From an uncultured Odoribacter sp. (lineage in GTDB: Bacteria; Bacteroidota; Bacteroidia; Bacteroidales; Marinifilaceae), in the NCBI GenBank assembly GCA_910578985.1, contig CAJTSF010000004.1, positions 91,270-155,269 of the forward strand: 64,000 bases of DNA, given 5' to 3'. Positions 50,245-59,871 of this stretch are shown here, in pieces (positions within the stretch are counted from its first letter, which is position 1; the number at the start of each line of letters is the position of its first letter). The position numbers were made by a program, and so were the translations under genes. The notes under the pieces are model-generated. The model did no database searches. It was given only the letters and a program-made list of their open reading frames with translations, and had not been told where the DNA came from.

Positions 50245-52977
50245 TTATTTGCCTGCGTGCATGATGGCAGCCTGCGCCGCAGCCACCCGTGCGATGGGCA
50301 CGCGGAAGGGGGAGCAGCTTACGTAGTTCATGCCGACGGAGTCGCAGAAGATGACAGATGAAGGTTCGCCTCCGTGTTCTCCGCAGATACCGACTTTCAG
50401 GTTGCTGTTGGTCTTGCGTCCCAGTTTGACACCCATGTCTACCAGACGACCCACGCCTTCCTGGTCGAGCACGGCGAACGGGTCGGTCTTCAGGATGCCT
50501 TTGCGGATGTATTCGGGAAGGAATTTACCTGCATCATCGCGAGAATATCCGAAAGTCATCTGCGTCAAGTCGTTCGTTCCGAAGGAGAAGAATTCCGCTA
50601 CTTCGGCAATCTGATCCGCTGTGATGGCTGCACGGGGGATTTCAATCATGGTACCTACCATGTAGTCCACTTTAACGCCTTTCTCTTCGAATACTTGTGC
50701 GGCTACACGGCGGATGATTTCAGCCTGTTGTTTCAATTCTTTGATGGTGCCTACCAACGGTACCATGATTTCCGGATGAGGATCGAGACCTCGTTTCTTC
50801 AGGTTGCAAGCGGCTTCGATGATGGCGCGAGCCTGCATTTCCGTGATTTCCGGATAGGTGATGCCGAGACGGCAACCGCGGTGTCCGAGCATAGGATTGA
50901 ATTCATGCAGGGCATCTACCTTTTCCTTGATGCGCTCTACCGGCATGCCGAGTTTCTGCGCCATGTATTGCTGGGAAGCAGGTTCGTTGGGAGTAAATTC
51001 GTGCAAAGGCGGGTCAAGGAGACGGATGGTAACCCCCAGTCCGTTCATGGCTTCGAGGATGCCTTCGAAGTCTCCGCGTTGCATGGGGAGGATTTTGTTC
51101 AAAGCCTCACGGCGTCCGTCCACGGTTTCGGAAAGAATCATCTCGCGCATGGCGTCGATGCGGTTGCCTTCAAAGAACATGTGCTCCGTGCGGCAGAGTC
51201 CCACACCCTTGGCTCCGAATTCACGTGCCTTGCGGGCATCTTTCGGAGTGTCGGCGTTGGTACGAACATACATGCGGGTGTATTTTTCCGCCAAATTCAT
51301 GATGGCGGTGAAGTCTTCATTGAGGGTGGCGTCTTCGGTTTCCACTTTGCCGAGGTACACTTCACCGGTGGAGCCGTTCAAGGAAATCCAGTCGCCTTCG
51401 TGCACCAGGTTGCCGTTTACGCAGAAGTTGCGTTTGGCATAGTCCACCATAACATCGCCGGCACCCGATACGCAGCATTTGCCCATGCCGCGGGCAACGA
51501 CGGCAGCGTGGGAGGTCATACCTCCGCGGGCAGTCAGGATACCTTCGGATACGTTCATGCCTCGCAGGTCTTCCGGAGAGGTCTCCAGGCGAACGAGGAT
51601 GACTTTCTCGCCACGGTTTTTCCATTCTTCGGCTTCATCGGCAAAGAATACGACACGTCCGCAAGCGGCACCCGGAGAAGCGGGCAAGCCTTTGGTGATG
51701 GTGTGTGCTTTTTTCAGCGCTTCCTTATTGAAGACGGGGTGCAGCAGTTCGTCCAGCTTGGCGGGTTCCTGGCGCAGGAGGGCGGTTTTTTCGTCAATCA
51801 TGCCCTGTTTGAGCATGTCCACAGCCATTTTCACCATGGCGGCACCGGTGCGCTTGCCGTTACGGGTCTGCAACATCCAGAGTTTGCCGTCCTGGATGGT
51901 GAATTCCATGTCCTGCATGTCGTGGAAATGGTCTTCCAGTTTTTCCTGCACGGCGTTCAGGTCTGCGTAAGCTGCCGGCATGGACTCTTCGAGGGAGGGG
52001 TATTTGGAGGCGCGCTCCTCTTCGGAGATGCCTTGCTGTTTTGCCCAGCGGCGGGAGCCTTCAATCGTAATCTCCTGCGGGGTGCGGATACCTGCAACAA
52101 CGTCTTCACCTTGGGCGTTGATGAGGTATTCCCCGTTGAAGATGTCTTCGCCGGTGGCGGCGTCACGGCTGAATGCCACACCGGTGGCGGAGTTGTTGCC
52201 CATGTTTCCGTAAACCATGGACTGTACGTTTACGGCAGTACCCCATTCTTCCGGAATCTGGTTCAACTGGCGGTAAAGAACGGCGCGTTCCGTCATCCAG
52301 GAATCGAATACGGCGCAGATGGCACCCCACAACTGCTCCCACGGGCAGGTCGGGAAGTCTTTGCCGGTGCGGCTTTTTACTACGCGCTTGTAGTTTTCCA
52401 CCAGCACTTTCAAGTCATCCACCGTAAATTCGGTGTCCTGCTTGATATGTTTTGCTTCTTTCAGTTTGTCGATTTCCGCTTCGAAAGGATTGTGCTCGCC
52501 TTTGGCGGCAGCTACACCCATCACCACATCGCCGTACATTTGGATGAAACGGCGGTAGGAGTCCCATGCGAAACGCGCATTGCCTGATTTTTCAGCCAAC
52601 AGTTGCACGGCATCGTCGTTCAAACCGAGGTTCAATACCGTGTCCATCATTCCCGGCATGGACACGCGTGCACCTGAACGTACGGATACCATCAGGGGGA
52701 AAGCCTCGCCTTTGGAACCGAATTTGGCATTCATGAGTTTCTCCATGTGTGCAATACCGGCTTTTACTTGGTCCTCAATCAATTTCACCACGGCGTCCTT
52801 GCCTTGTTGGTTGTAAAGTGTACAAACTTCTGTCGTGATGGTGAAACCTGCAGGTACAGGCAGTCCGATGAGATTCATTTCCGCGAGGTTGGCACCCTTG
52901 CCACCCAGCAGATTGCGCATGTCTGCCTTTCCTTCAGCTTTTCCGTCTCCAAATGTGTAAACGTACTTTGTGCTCAT
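50245..52977 (-). CDS. ppdK: Pyruvate, phosphate dikinase
   Basis: 910 residues, full length. An N-terminal ATP-grasp domain (LLGGKGANLAEMNLIGLPVP, SVRSGARVSMPGMMDTVLNL), a phosphohistidine domain with GGMTSHAAVVARGMGKCCVSG (catalytic His near 452), and a C-terminal PEP/pyruvate barrel (GVGLCRTEHMFFEGNRI, FSFGTNDLTQMTFGYSRDD, VGICGEHGGEPSSV). It interconverts pyruvate, ATP and phosphate with PEP, AMP and pyrophosphate in PPi-linked glycolysis or gluconeogenesis. Monocistronic; divergent from the radical SAM gene. Confidence 0.97.
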   Translation of the reverse strand: MSTKYVYTFGDGKAEGKADMRNLLGGKGANLAEMNLIGLPVPAGFTITTEVCTLYNQQGKDAVVKLIEDQVKAGIAHMEKLMNAKFGSKGEAFPLMVSVRSGARVSMPGMMDTVLNLGLNDDAVQLLAEKSGNARFAWDSYRRFIQMYGDVVMGVAAAKGEHNPFEAEIDKLKEAKHIKQDTEFTVDDLKVLVENYKRVVKSRTGKDFPTCPWEQLWGAICAVFDSWMTERAVLYRQLNQIPEEWGTAVNVQSMVYGNMGNNSATGVAFSRDAATGEDIFNGEYLINAQGEDVVAGIRTPQEITIEGSRRWAKQQGISEEERASKYPSLEESMPAAYADLNAVQEKLEDHFHDMQDMEFTIQDGKLWMLQTRNGKRTGAAMVKMAVDMLKQGMIDEKTALLRQEPAKLDELLHPVFNKEALKKAHTITKGLPASPGAACGRVVFFADEAEEWKNRGEKVILVRLETSPEDLRGMNVSEGILTARGGMTSHAAVVARGMGKCCVSGAGDVMVDYAKRNFCVNGNLVHEGDWISLNGSTGEVYLGKVETEDATLNEDFTAIMNLAEKYTRMYVRTNADTPKDARKAREFGAKGVGLCRTEHMFFEGNRIDAMREMILSETVDGRREALNKILPMQRGDFEGILEAMNGLGVTIRLLDPPLHEFTPNEPASQQYMAQKLGMPVERIKEKVDALHEFNPMLGHRGCRLGITYPEITEMQARAIIEAACNLKKRGLDPHPEIMVPLVGTIKELKQQAEIIRRVAAQVFEEKGVKVDYMVGTMIEIPRAAITADQIAEVAEFFSFGTNDLTQMTFGYSRDDAGKFLPEYIRKGILKTDPFAVLDQEGVGRLVDMGVKLGRKTNSNLKVGICGEHGGEPSSVIFCDSVGMNYVSCSPFRVPIARVAAAQAAIMHAGK

Positions 52978-53098
52978 ATTAATGTGTTTTTGGTGTTAAA
53001 TGCCTCCTTGAGAGGAGGCGGTTATTATTAAAAATTACTCTTTCTTCATAGAAAATGCGAAATTAGAGCATTTTTTTCAGATATGAAAACGGAAAGCG

Positions 53099-53106
53099 TA
53101 TTTTTG
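53099..53106 (+). promoter_or_regulatory. -7 box (TATTTTTG) of the radical SAM/proX pair
   Basis: Exact TAnnTTTG match 17 bases before the start at 53124. Confidence 0.55.
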
Positions 53107-53123
53107 CAGGACAATTTACGTGT

Positions 53124-54056
53124 ATGGAAAAAAGGTATCGTGATTTTCCTTCTTATTTTAGAACGCTTTTTGACGGGAGGGTGCAAAAATTGTCCGTGGA
53201 CGGAGGATTTACCTGCCCGAACCGAGACGGGAGTAAAGGTGTCGGAGGGTGTACGTTTTGCAATAACCGGAGTTTCAGTCCGGAGTATTGCCGTGCGACT
53301 TCGTCGATAGCGGAACAGATAGAGGAGGGAAAGACATTTTTCAGACATAAGTATGCAGGACAGAAATATCTGGCTTATTTTCAGTCTTATTCCAATACGT
53401 ATGCTTTGTTGGAGGTGTTGCGGGCAAGGTATGAGGAGGCGTTGGCATGCCAGGATGTGGTGGGATTGGTGATCGGTACGCGTCCGGATGCGGTGACGGA
53501 AGAGGCGTTGGCATATATCGGAGAGCTGGCACAGAGGATGTATGTGTGTGTGGAATATGGCGTAGAGTCGGCAAACGATGAGGTGTTGAAGCGAGTGAAC
53601 CGGGGACATACGTTTGCCGAGGCGGAGGAGGCAATCCGGCGGACCGCGGAGCTGGGCATACGGGTGGGGGCGCATTTAATATTCGGATTGCCGGGGGAGA
53701 CGCGGGAATCGATGTTGGAAGGGGCTGTCCGAGTGTGTGATTTGCCAATTGATGTCTTGAAGTTGCACCAATTGCAGATTATCCGCGGCACACGGATGGC
53801 AGAGGAATATGCGGAGTGTCCGGAAGCGTTTCGGCTGTATGCGATGGAGGAGTATCTCGATTTGGTGGCGGAGGTTATTTCACGTATCCGTCCCGAGGTG
53901 TATTTGGAACGCTTTGTGAACCAGGCACCGGAAGAGTATTTGGTTGCGCCGCGTTGGGGAGTGAAGAATTTCGAGTTTACCGCAAAATTGGAAAAGCGTT
54001 TGCGGGAGCGGGATGTGTGGCAAGGGAAAGAATGGAATAAAATGAATAACAGATGA
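53124..54056 (+). CDS. Radical SAM protein, YhcC/TIGR01212 family
   Basis: 310 residues. It begins YRDFPSYFRTLFDGRVQKLS and has the iron-sulfur cysteines in FTCPNRDGSKGVGGCTFCNN (near 29-46). Later conserved parts are YFQSYSNTYA, VIGTRPDAV, CVEYGVESANDEVLKRVNRG and HLIFGLPGETRESML. The family is related to Elp3/YhcC-like radical SAM enzymes and its reaction is not established; a role in tRNA modification has been suggested for relatives. Its stop overlaps the start of the deacylase gene by four bases. Confidence 0.9.
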   Translation: MEKRYRDFPSYFRTLFDGRVQKLSVDGGFTCPNRDGSKGVGGCTFCNNRSFSPEYCRATSSIAEQIEEGKTFFRHKYAGQKYLAYFQSYSNTYALLEVLRARYEEALACQDVVGLVIGTRPDAVTEEALAYIGELAQRMYVCVEYGVESANDEVLKRVNRGHTFAEAEEAIRRTAELGIRVGAHLIFGLPGETRESMLEGAVRVCDLPIDVLKLHQLQIIRGTRMAEEYAECPEAFRLYAMEEYLDLVAEVISRIRPEVYLERFVNQAPEEYLVAPRWGVKNFEFTAKLEKRLRERDVWQGKEWNKMNNR

Positions 54057-54544
54057 TAGGACAGGAAAAAGTTTATGAGCGTTTAGCGGCTCTCGGCATT
54101 GAGTTTGACTATCTGGAGCATCCGGAGGCACCGACCATCGAGATTGCCCGGAAGTATTGGGTGAATCTGGATAGTACGCACTGCAAGAATTTGTTTTTCA
54201 GAAACCATAAGGGCAACCGGCATTATCTGGTCGTGTTTCATTGCGACCATTCTTTGGCAATTCATGATTTGGAACAGTTGTTGCGCCAAGGTAAACTGAG
54301 TTTTGCTTCCGAGCAACGGATGGAGCGTTATCTGGGCTTGAAGCCCGGTTCAGTCAGCCCGTTCGGTTTGGTGAATGATGCGGATCACCATGTGTATGTT
54401 TTTTTGGACGAGCAATTGAAGCAAGCCAAGAAGTTATCTTTTCATCCGAATGACAACCGTGCTTCCCTTGCTATCCGCACAGATGATTTTATCCGTTTTA
54501 TGGATGCCACGGGAAACGGGTATGAATGGATCAAACTCTATTAG
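54053..54544 (+). CDS. Prolyl-tRNA deacylase (ProX/YbaK domain)
   Basis: 163 residues of the YbaK/aminoacyl-tRNA deacylase fold: EFDYLEHPEAPTIEIARKYW, CKNLFFRNHKGNRHYLVVF, SVSPFGLVNDADHHVYVFLD, and LSFHPNDNRASLAIRTDDF. ProX-type enzymes hydrolyse Ala- or Cys-charged tRNA-Pro in trans. It overlaps the radical SAM gene (ATGA), suggesting translational coupling. It converges with the M64 peptidase gene, seven bases apart. Confidence 0.88.
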   Translation: MIGQEKVYERLAALGIEFDYLEHPEAPTIEIARKYWVNLDSTHCKNLFFRNHKGNRHYLVVFHCDHSLAIHDLEQLLRQGKLSFASEQRMERYLGLKPGSVSPFGLVNDADHHVYVFLDEQLKQAKKLSFHPNDNRASLAIRTDDFIRFMDATGNGYEWIKLY

Positions 54545-54550
54545 CGGTTT

Positions 54551-55825
54551 TTACCGGCATAGCCGCTCAATGTGCTTGCGGATGGCTTGGGTGCAGATAG
54601 GGCAGAACCGGTCGGTGGAAAACTCTTTCATTAGGCAGGTCCGGGCAGGACGGTAAATGCCTTTATTGACATATCCGCCTCCTTCGAATACACCGACCGT
54701 ATTGCTGTAGGCTTCGGTGTCGGGAGTCGGAATCGGAGTGGACGGGTCTACGAGTTTTTTCCAGTCTTTGCAATCAAATCCTTTCAAGGTAGTCAGGTTT
54801 TCTTCCCAAGGTTCAATGTTTTTCGGATACATGTCATTATAGGAGGTCGTACCGACGTATTCATCGCCTAATCCGAGCAGGACATGCCCGAATTCATGGA
54901 CGTATATTTTCCCAGTGGAGGTGGGATGGTGTGCGGCACTGATGCCGTAGAAATTGTAAATGCCCCCGCCTCCGTATTTCTGGGTGTTGGAGAGGACGTA
55001 TATGTGTTCATAAGGGACGTGTGCGGCGATGTCGCGCAGGCGCTGGAAGTCTTCAATCATTTGATAGCGTTCCGAATCGAAGGTATAAAAACGGGCATCC
55101 GCTACAGTATTGCGCCAAACATGTTCCCCCGGGAGAGTAACGCCGGATTCGCGAGAAGGAGCCCATACGGCACGGATATTAAAGCGGGTTGCCAACTCTT
55201 TATAAGGAGAATAGCTGAAAAACTCTTTGACAAAATGGCGGCATGCTTCCGTGAATTTTTCCTTTTCGTCGGCGGCATATCCTTCGGGTATCAGCACTAA
55301 ATCCACCCGGTGGTCTGCCGGACCATTATATGCGACTTCAAATGTTTCATACAATGGTGCAAAAGGGCGGATGTGGCAGTTATCCGGCTCGATATTCTGG
55401 GAGAACTTTTTCTCGAAAACGCCTTTTTTGTTGCGGGAATATATTTCTATCCGGACGGGATTTTTCGGGTAGGGGAAGATGACGGATTCAGGCATGGCCT
55501 TGCGGATGTGGTGTGCTTCTTCCGTGTCCCGCCACTCGTTGAAAAGGGTGTTGAAAGAGCGGGAATATATCTCCTTGCCGCTTGCGAGGTCAATGATTTT
55601 GAAGCATTGAACCCCGTAGCCCGTGTCATCGATGAGCTCATTCTTTGAACCTGCCCAATAAGGTTCAGACTTCAGTTCGTCGAAGTAATAGGTTTCGGTC
55701 TGGGCATCACCGCAATGGTAATAATCGAAGCGGAGGGTCCGGTCATAGAAATAACGGTCGAATTGTGCTCCGGCATTTCCATAGCCCAGGAGTACAATGG
55801 AAATTAGGAATAATAGGTGTTTCAT
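54551..55825 (-). CDS. M64-family (IgA-peptidase-like) metallopeptidase, secreted
   Basis: 424 residues with a signal peptide (MKHLLFLISIVLLGYGNAGA). An N-terminal beta domain (about 25-165) precedes the peptidase domain (RVDLVLIPEGYAADEKEKF) with the zinc site HEFGHVLLGLGDEY near residue 316. C-terminal cysteines (TCLMKEFSTDRFCPICTQAI) are typical of the family. M64 contains the Clostridium ramosum IgA protease, but most Bacteroidetes members have no tested substrate. It lies 21 bases after lptD in the same direction. Confidence 0.9.
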   Translation of the reverse strand: MKHLLFLISIVLLGYGNAGAQFDRYFYDRTLRFDYYHCGDAQTETYYFDELKSEPYWAGSKNELIDDTGYGVQCFKIIDLASGKEIYSRSFNTLFNEWRDTEEAHHIRKAMPESVIFPYPKNPVRIEIYSRNKKGVFEKKFSQNIEPDNCHIRPFAPLYETFEVAYNGPADHRVDLVLIPEGYAADEKEKFTEACRHFVKEFFSYSPYKELATRFNIRAVWAPSRESGVTLPGEHVWRNTVADARFYTFDSERYQMIEDFQRLRDIAAHVPYEHIYVLSNTQKYGGGGIYNFYGISAAHHPTSTGKIYVHEFGHVLLGLGDEYVGTTSYNDMYPKNIEPWEENLTTLKGFDCKDWKKLVDPSTPIPTPDTEAYSNTVGVFEGGGYVNKGIYRPARTCLMKEFSTDRFCPICTQAIRKHIERLCR

Positions 55826-55846
55826 GATGAATATTTTTGAAGTGAA

Positions 55847-58645
55847 TTAGCGTCTTCGGTCATACCAGGAATCTTTCTTGGTCAGTTTCAAGTCACGTAG
55901 AGTGCTGGAACGCACGTTTATCTGGAAATTATAGGACTGGTGCGTGCCGAACGGGATGCAGGAAAAGGTCATTTCCCAGCAATGCAAGTCACGGGTGATG
56001 TTGAAACTGGTGGGGGTGAATTCCATTTGTTGAAAGTCGAAGCCAGTGCTGTACCCGATTTTCCATTTCGGAGTCAGCGAGAAGTTGCCGTTCACCCGTA
56101 ACATTTGGGAAATGTTGTTCTTACTGATGGGTTTTGTCGCACCTTCCGTCGTATTTGCGGAATAGGTTCTGGAGTAGCTGAACGTGTAGTCCAGGCTGAT
56201 GCTCCAAGGCACTTCGAAATCCATGTATTCGTCATAGCGGCCGTGGAGAATAGGATCTTTTTCTGCTTTTTTCTTGCCGTTGTCAGAAGAAAACTGGATG
56301 CCGGATGAGGCGGAAACCTGAGTAAGACGCCCGACGCCTCCGTGGTATTTGTTGATACGGGTGCCGTTGGTATTGACGGCGTAGGGATCAAGGGTTCCGG
56401 AAAGATTGATGTTTACTTTATTGTTGAATACCTTGGTACGTGCCGACAGACGGATGGGACTCCACCGCATGGAGTCGGCAAAGAAATTGTAACTGGAGGA
56501 GAGTTGGAAGCTTTCCAGCAGTTTGACTTTTTTAAAATCCTCTTTTCCGGTGGTGTCCTTGTCGTTGCGGACCTTCATTTCCACATTGTTGTCGATGCTC
56601 AGGTTTAAAGTTCCGCTTTGTTTGGAGCGTTCCGAACCTGTAGGGGTACCGTATAATTTGCCTTCAAAAATGGAATAGCGTTGTTCCACTCCGTTTCGGT
56701 CGAGATAGGTTTTGTAATATTTGTCCGGATCGACACCGAAGTTGGGCGAATATGACACACTGGCACTCGGGCGGATGACATGACGGATGGCATATACCTT
56801 TTTATCCGGTTTGAATTGGAACATCCCGTAAATGGTGGGATTGTATGATAAGGAGAGGCTGGTGCTGTAATTGTGGGCGTAATGCAGCCCGTAGATGGTA
56901 TCTACCGGGATATAGCCGTAGTTTGCCATGGTGGAGTCGGAAACCCAATTGCCTCGGCGGATAGAACTCAAGTAGGCGACTCCCCGGTAGTTGATGGAAG
57001 GGGAGAGGGAAAGGTCTTTCATGAGGTTAAAACTGGTGCTGAGCGGAATGGAATGTTGGAATCCGTTGTTCCAGTCGCGCGCCATGTGTTTGAAAGATTC
57101 GCCTAAATCATACTCTTTGGTTTGTACCGTATTTTTTAATTCGGCGTTGTACGTGAAGCCGATGTTTTCGTACCATTTTATTTTTCCAACCCGTTCTTTA
57201 CGGCGGAAAGGATAAATTTGCGATACCCGGAAATTGATGTTCGGCAGGGATAAAGAAATGGTTGTGTCGCGACTGTTTTGATTGTGGGTGAAACTACCTG
57301 TGAGGCTGAACGGTCGGTCAGGCCATTTTTTACTCCATGAGATACTGGATTGCTTTCGCTGGTTGGCAATATCGTCCAGATTCAGACCGCTGTTGTAGTA
57401 GTTGTTGCTGGCGGACGACATATCGACAGATGCCGAGAAAGTCGTGTAAGGGTTGGCTTTGGCGTCTTGGGCGTGCTGCCAGCGAATAGACCAGTCACGG
57501 GATTCCGAATAGTCGGGTGTTCCTTTTTCGCTGGTGTGGTTGCGGCTCATGGAAAAGTTGAAGTTGCCGTTGAATTTGTAGCGTTTCCGGTAATTGGAGC
57601 CTAAATTGACAGCCCATGAACCGTTGGTGTAGATAGTTCCGGTGATTGCCAGGTCAATGTAGTCGTTGATAAACCAATAATATCCTCCATCGCGCAGGTT
57701 GAATCCGCGCATCCGCTCTTCTCCGTAAGTTGGCATCAATATGCCGGATGTGCCTTTGTCCGTAAATGGGAAAAAGCCGAAAGGGATGGCAAGTGGCAAG
57801 GGTACATCTTCGATATACAGATTGGCGAATCCCGAAACGACTTTTTTGTCTTTGATGAGTTTGGCTTTGCTCATCCGGATGTAAAAGTGGGGATGGTCGT
57901 GATGGTCGCAAGTGGTGTACAACCCCTCTTTGACACAATATATGGAATCGGACATCCTTTTGGTGAGACGTCCTTGGATGTAACCCTCCCCCTGTTGGGT
58001 GATAATCTCTTTGACGTAGGCTTTCCCCGTTTTAAAGTTGTACTTTAAGTCAAGGCTTTCGAACTCCTGTGCGCCGTCTTTAAATACCGGTTTCCCCGTA
58101 TATCCCCCTGCCGTGTCCCGTTTCCCGGAAGCATAGACCGTGTTGGCACCCATGTTTAAAGATATGGAATCGGCTTTCAGTTCCGTGCGGATGTATTTGA
58201 CTGTTCCGCCTTTATGCAAGAACATCTCGCGCGTCATGACGGAGAGTTTAATGGAGTCTTCGGCGTTGTAACTGATGACATCCGTAAATATGGGGGCAGG
58301 CACGGAGTCTTGCGCAACCGTGTCGCTTTGGACAAGAGGGGAAGTCTCGTTGTCCCGGCTAACCGAAGTGCTGTCAGGGCGGTTTGAGAGAATCGAGGTG
58401 TCGCGTGTATTGCCGGAGAAATGGGCAAGAGTATCTTGTTGTTTTTTTTCAGGGGTGGAAACGGGTGCGGCAGAGGTGTCTGGGGGCAATGTATCGACAG
58501 TGTGTATCGGGGTTGTTTGTTTGGGGCTTTGTTTTTTCGAATCCGCAGAATGAGAGTGTGCTACATGGGATGAAGCAGAGCATGCAGCCATTGCAAAAAT
58601 GACAGTGGAGAGAATAAAGTGGGTTATATGTGCTTTAATTTGCAA
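55847..58645 (-). CDS. lptD: LPS assembly outer membrane protein LptD (Bacteroidetes type)
   Basis: 932 residues. A signal region ending near FAMAACSASS, lipoprotein-like but LptD is not expected to be lipidated, is followed by a Ser/Thr/Asp-rich spacer (about 30-105). Next comes an OstA jelly-roll part (SMNMGANTVYASGKRDTAGG-like, YVKEIITQQGEGYIQGRLTK), then a beta-barrel with FANLYIEDVPLPLAIPFGFF, SGILMPTYGEERMRGFNLRD and YTNGSWAVNLGSNYRKRYKF. It inserts lipopolysaccharide into the outer leaflet. It is divergent from the amidase and co-directional with the M64 gene. Confidence 0.9.
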   Translation of the reverse strand: MQIKAHITHFILSTVIFAMAACSASSHVAHSHSADSKKQSPKQTTPIHTVDTLPPDTSAAPVSTPEKKQQDTLAHFSGNTRDTSILSNRPDSTSVSRDNETSPLVQSDTVAQDSVPAPIFTDVISYNAEDSIKLSVMTREMFLHKGGTVKYIRTELKADSISLNMGANTVYASGKRDTAGGYTGKPVFKDGAQEFESLDLKYNFKTGKAYVKEIITQQGEGYIQGRLTKRMSDSIYCVKEGLYTTCDHHDHPHFYIRMSKAKLIKDKKVVSGFANLYIEDVPLPLAIPFGFFPFTDKGTSGILMPTYGEERMRGFNLRDGGYYWFINDYIDLAITGTIYTNGSWAVNLGSNYRKRYKFNGNFNFSMSRNHTSEKGTPDYSESRDWSIRWQHAQDAKANPYTTFSASVDMSSASNNYYNSGLNLDDIANQRKQSSISWSKKWPDRPFSLTGSFTHNQNSRDTTISLSLPNINFRVSQIYPFRRKERVGKIKWYENIGFTYNAELKNTVQTKEYDLGESFKHMARDWNNGFQHSIPLSTSFNLMKDLSLSPSINYRGVAYLSSIRRGNWVSDSTMANYGYIPVDTIYGLHYAHNYSTSLSLSYNPTIYGMFQFKPDKKVYAIRHVIRPSASVSYSPNFGVDPDKYYKTYLDRNGVEQRYSIFEGKLYGTPTGSERSKQSGTLNLSIDNNVEMKVRNDKDTTGKEDFKKVKLLESFQLSSSYNFFADSMRWSPIRLSARTKVFNNKVNINLSGTLDPYAVNTNGTRINKYHGGVGRLTQVSASSGIQFSSDNGKKKAEKDPILHGRYDEYMDFEVPWSISLDYTFSYSRTYSANTTEGATKPISKNNISQMLRVNGNFSLTPKWKIGYSTGFDFQQMEFTPTSFNITRDLHCWEMTFSCIPFGTHQSYNFQINVRSSTLRDLKLTKKDSWYDRRR

Positions 58646-58655
58646 TTTATTATAC

Positions 58656-58710
58656 TATTTTTGTGATGTTGTAAAAGCATCCTATTCTCCGAATGCGGCG
58701 TGCAAATGTA
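58656..58710. promoter_or_regulatory. Facing -7 boxes for lptD (-) and the amidase (+)
   Basis: TATTTTTG on the + strand (58656-58663) points to the amidase gene, and TACATTTG on the minus strand (58710-58703) points to lptD. If both are used, the two transcripts overlap by about 25 bases at their 5' ends. Confidence 0.45.
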
Positions 58711-58731
58711 GCAAATAAAGTTTTAAATGTC

Positions 58732-59862
58732 ATGATAATTAGACACGGAATTGCAGGAATCTTGGTGATGTTCGGACTGATATGTTCCATGAATAAATCC
58801 GTTGCGCAATCTGATTTGGGTAAAATAAAATGTGTTTGTATCGATGCCGGACACGGGGGGAGAGACCCTGGAGCTGTCGGTGCAAAAATATACGAGAAAA
58901 ATATCGTGTTGCCCATTGCCTTGAAGCTTGGTAAGAAAATCAAGGAAACCTATCCGGATATCAAAGTGGTTTATGTGCGTGACAAAGATGTTTTTGTGGA
59001 CTTGCGTGACCGTTCGCGCATCGCCAATGAAAATAAGGCGAACCTGTTTATTTCCATTCATGTTAATTCTTTGGATGTGAAAGGAAATCCGGCAAACAGA
59101 AACATTAAAGGAGTAGAAACGTATGTATTAGGGACGAATAGTTCGGAGCACAACCTGCAAGTGGCAATGAAAGAGAATTCGGTCATTCATTATGAAGACG
59201 ATTATTCGGTGAAATATGCAGGTTTTGATCCGAATCGAGTAGAATCGTATATTTTGTTTAATATGATACGGAATTTGCATTTGGAGAATAGTGTCAATCT
59301 TGCAACGGAAATCCAGAGTGAGGTCATCAAAACAACCCGCCAGAAAGACCGGGGAGTTCGCCAAGGACCTTTGTGGGTGTTGAAAGATGTGGCCATGCCT
59401 GCGGTTTTAGTGGAGGTTGGTTTTATAACCAATGCGGAGGATGAGCGTTTTATGATGTCGTCGGCAGGGCAGGATAAATTGGTGAAATCTATTTTTGCGG
59501 GATTTAAACGATACAAAGAGAGAGTGGAAGCTAAAGCGGTCATCCCTCAAAAACAGTTGGGCGGTAGTGAAGAAAAAGGTGCTGCGACCCCAACAGCTGT
59601 CGGTAAGGAAAAACCGGTTTATGCCGTGCAGGTGGCTTCGACAGTCTCCAGCATCAAAGATTGTGCAAGCCTTTGCAGTAATGAGAAGGTGAAAGAGTTG
59701 CATGTGGACGGACGCTACCGTTATTATGTCGGTGAATCAGAGAGTTTGGAACAGGCGCAGGAGAATTTGAATCGAATCAAGCGTAAAGTAAAGGATTGTT
59801 TTTTGATAGCTATATATAAAGGTAACCTGATTTCTGTCGGAGAAGCTCAGAAGTTGAAATAA
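58732..59862 (+). CDS. N-acetylmuramoyl-L-alanine amidase with C-terminal SPOR-like domain
   Basis: 376 residues from the ATG at 58732; an in-frame ATG at 58693 would add 13 residues before the signal peptide (HGIAGILVMFGLICSMNKSV). The Amidase_3 domain has IDAGHGGRDPGAVG (zinc His), NLFISIHVNSLDVKG, and the glutamate region PAVLVEVGFITNAEDE. The C-terminal part (YAVQVASTVSSIKDC ... YRYYVGESESLEQAQENLNR) is a peptidoglycan-binding SPOR repeat. It cleaves the peptide stem from muramic acid, usually at cell division. It stands nine bases before the MCE gene. Confidence 0.92.
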   Translation: MIIRHGIAGILVMFGLICSMNKSVAQSDLGKIKCVCIDAGHGGRDPGAVGAKIYEKNIVLPIALKLGKKIKETYPDIKVVYVRDKDVFVDLRDRSRIANENKANLFISIHVNSLDVKGNPANRNIKGVETYVLGTNSSEHNLQVAMKENSVIHYEDDYSVKYAGFDPNRVESYILFNMIRNLHLENSVNLATEIQSEVIKTTRQKDRGVRQGPLWVLKDVAMPAVLVEVGFITNAEDERFMMSSAGQDKLVKSIFAGFKRYKERVEAKAVIPQKQLGGSEEKGAATPTAVGKEKPVYAVQVASTVSSIKDCASLCSNEKVKELHVDGRYRYYVGESESLEQAQENLNRIKRKVKDCFLIAIYKGNLISVGEAQKLK

Positions 59863-59871
59863 AGTAAAGAA

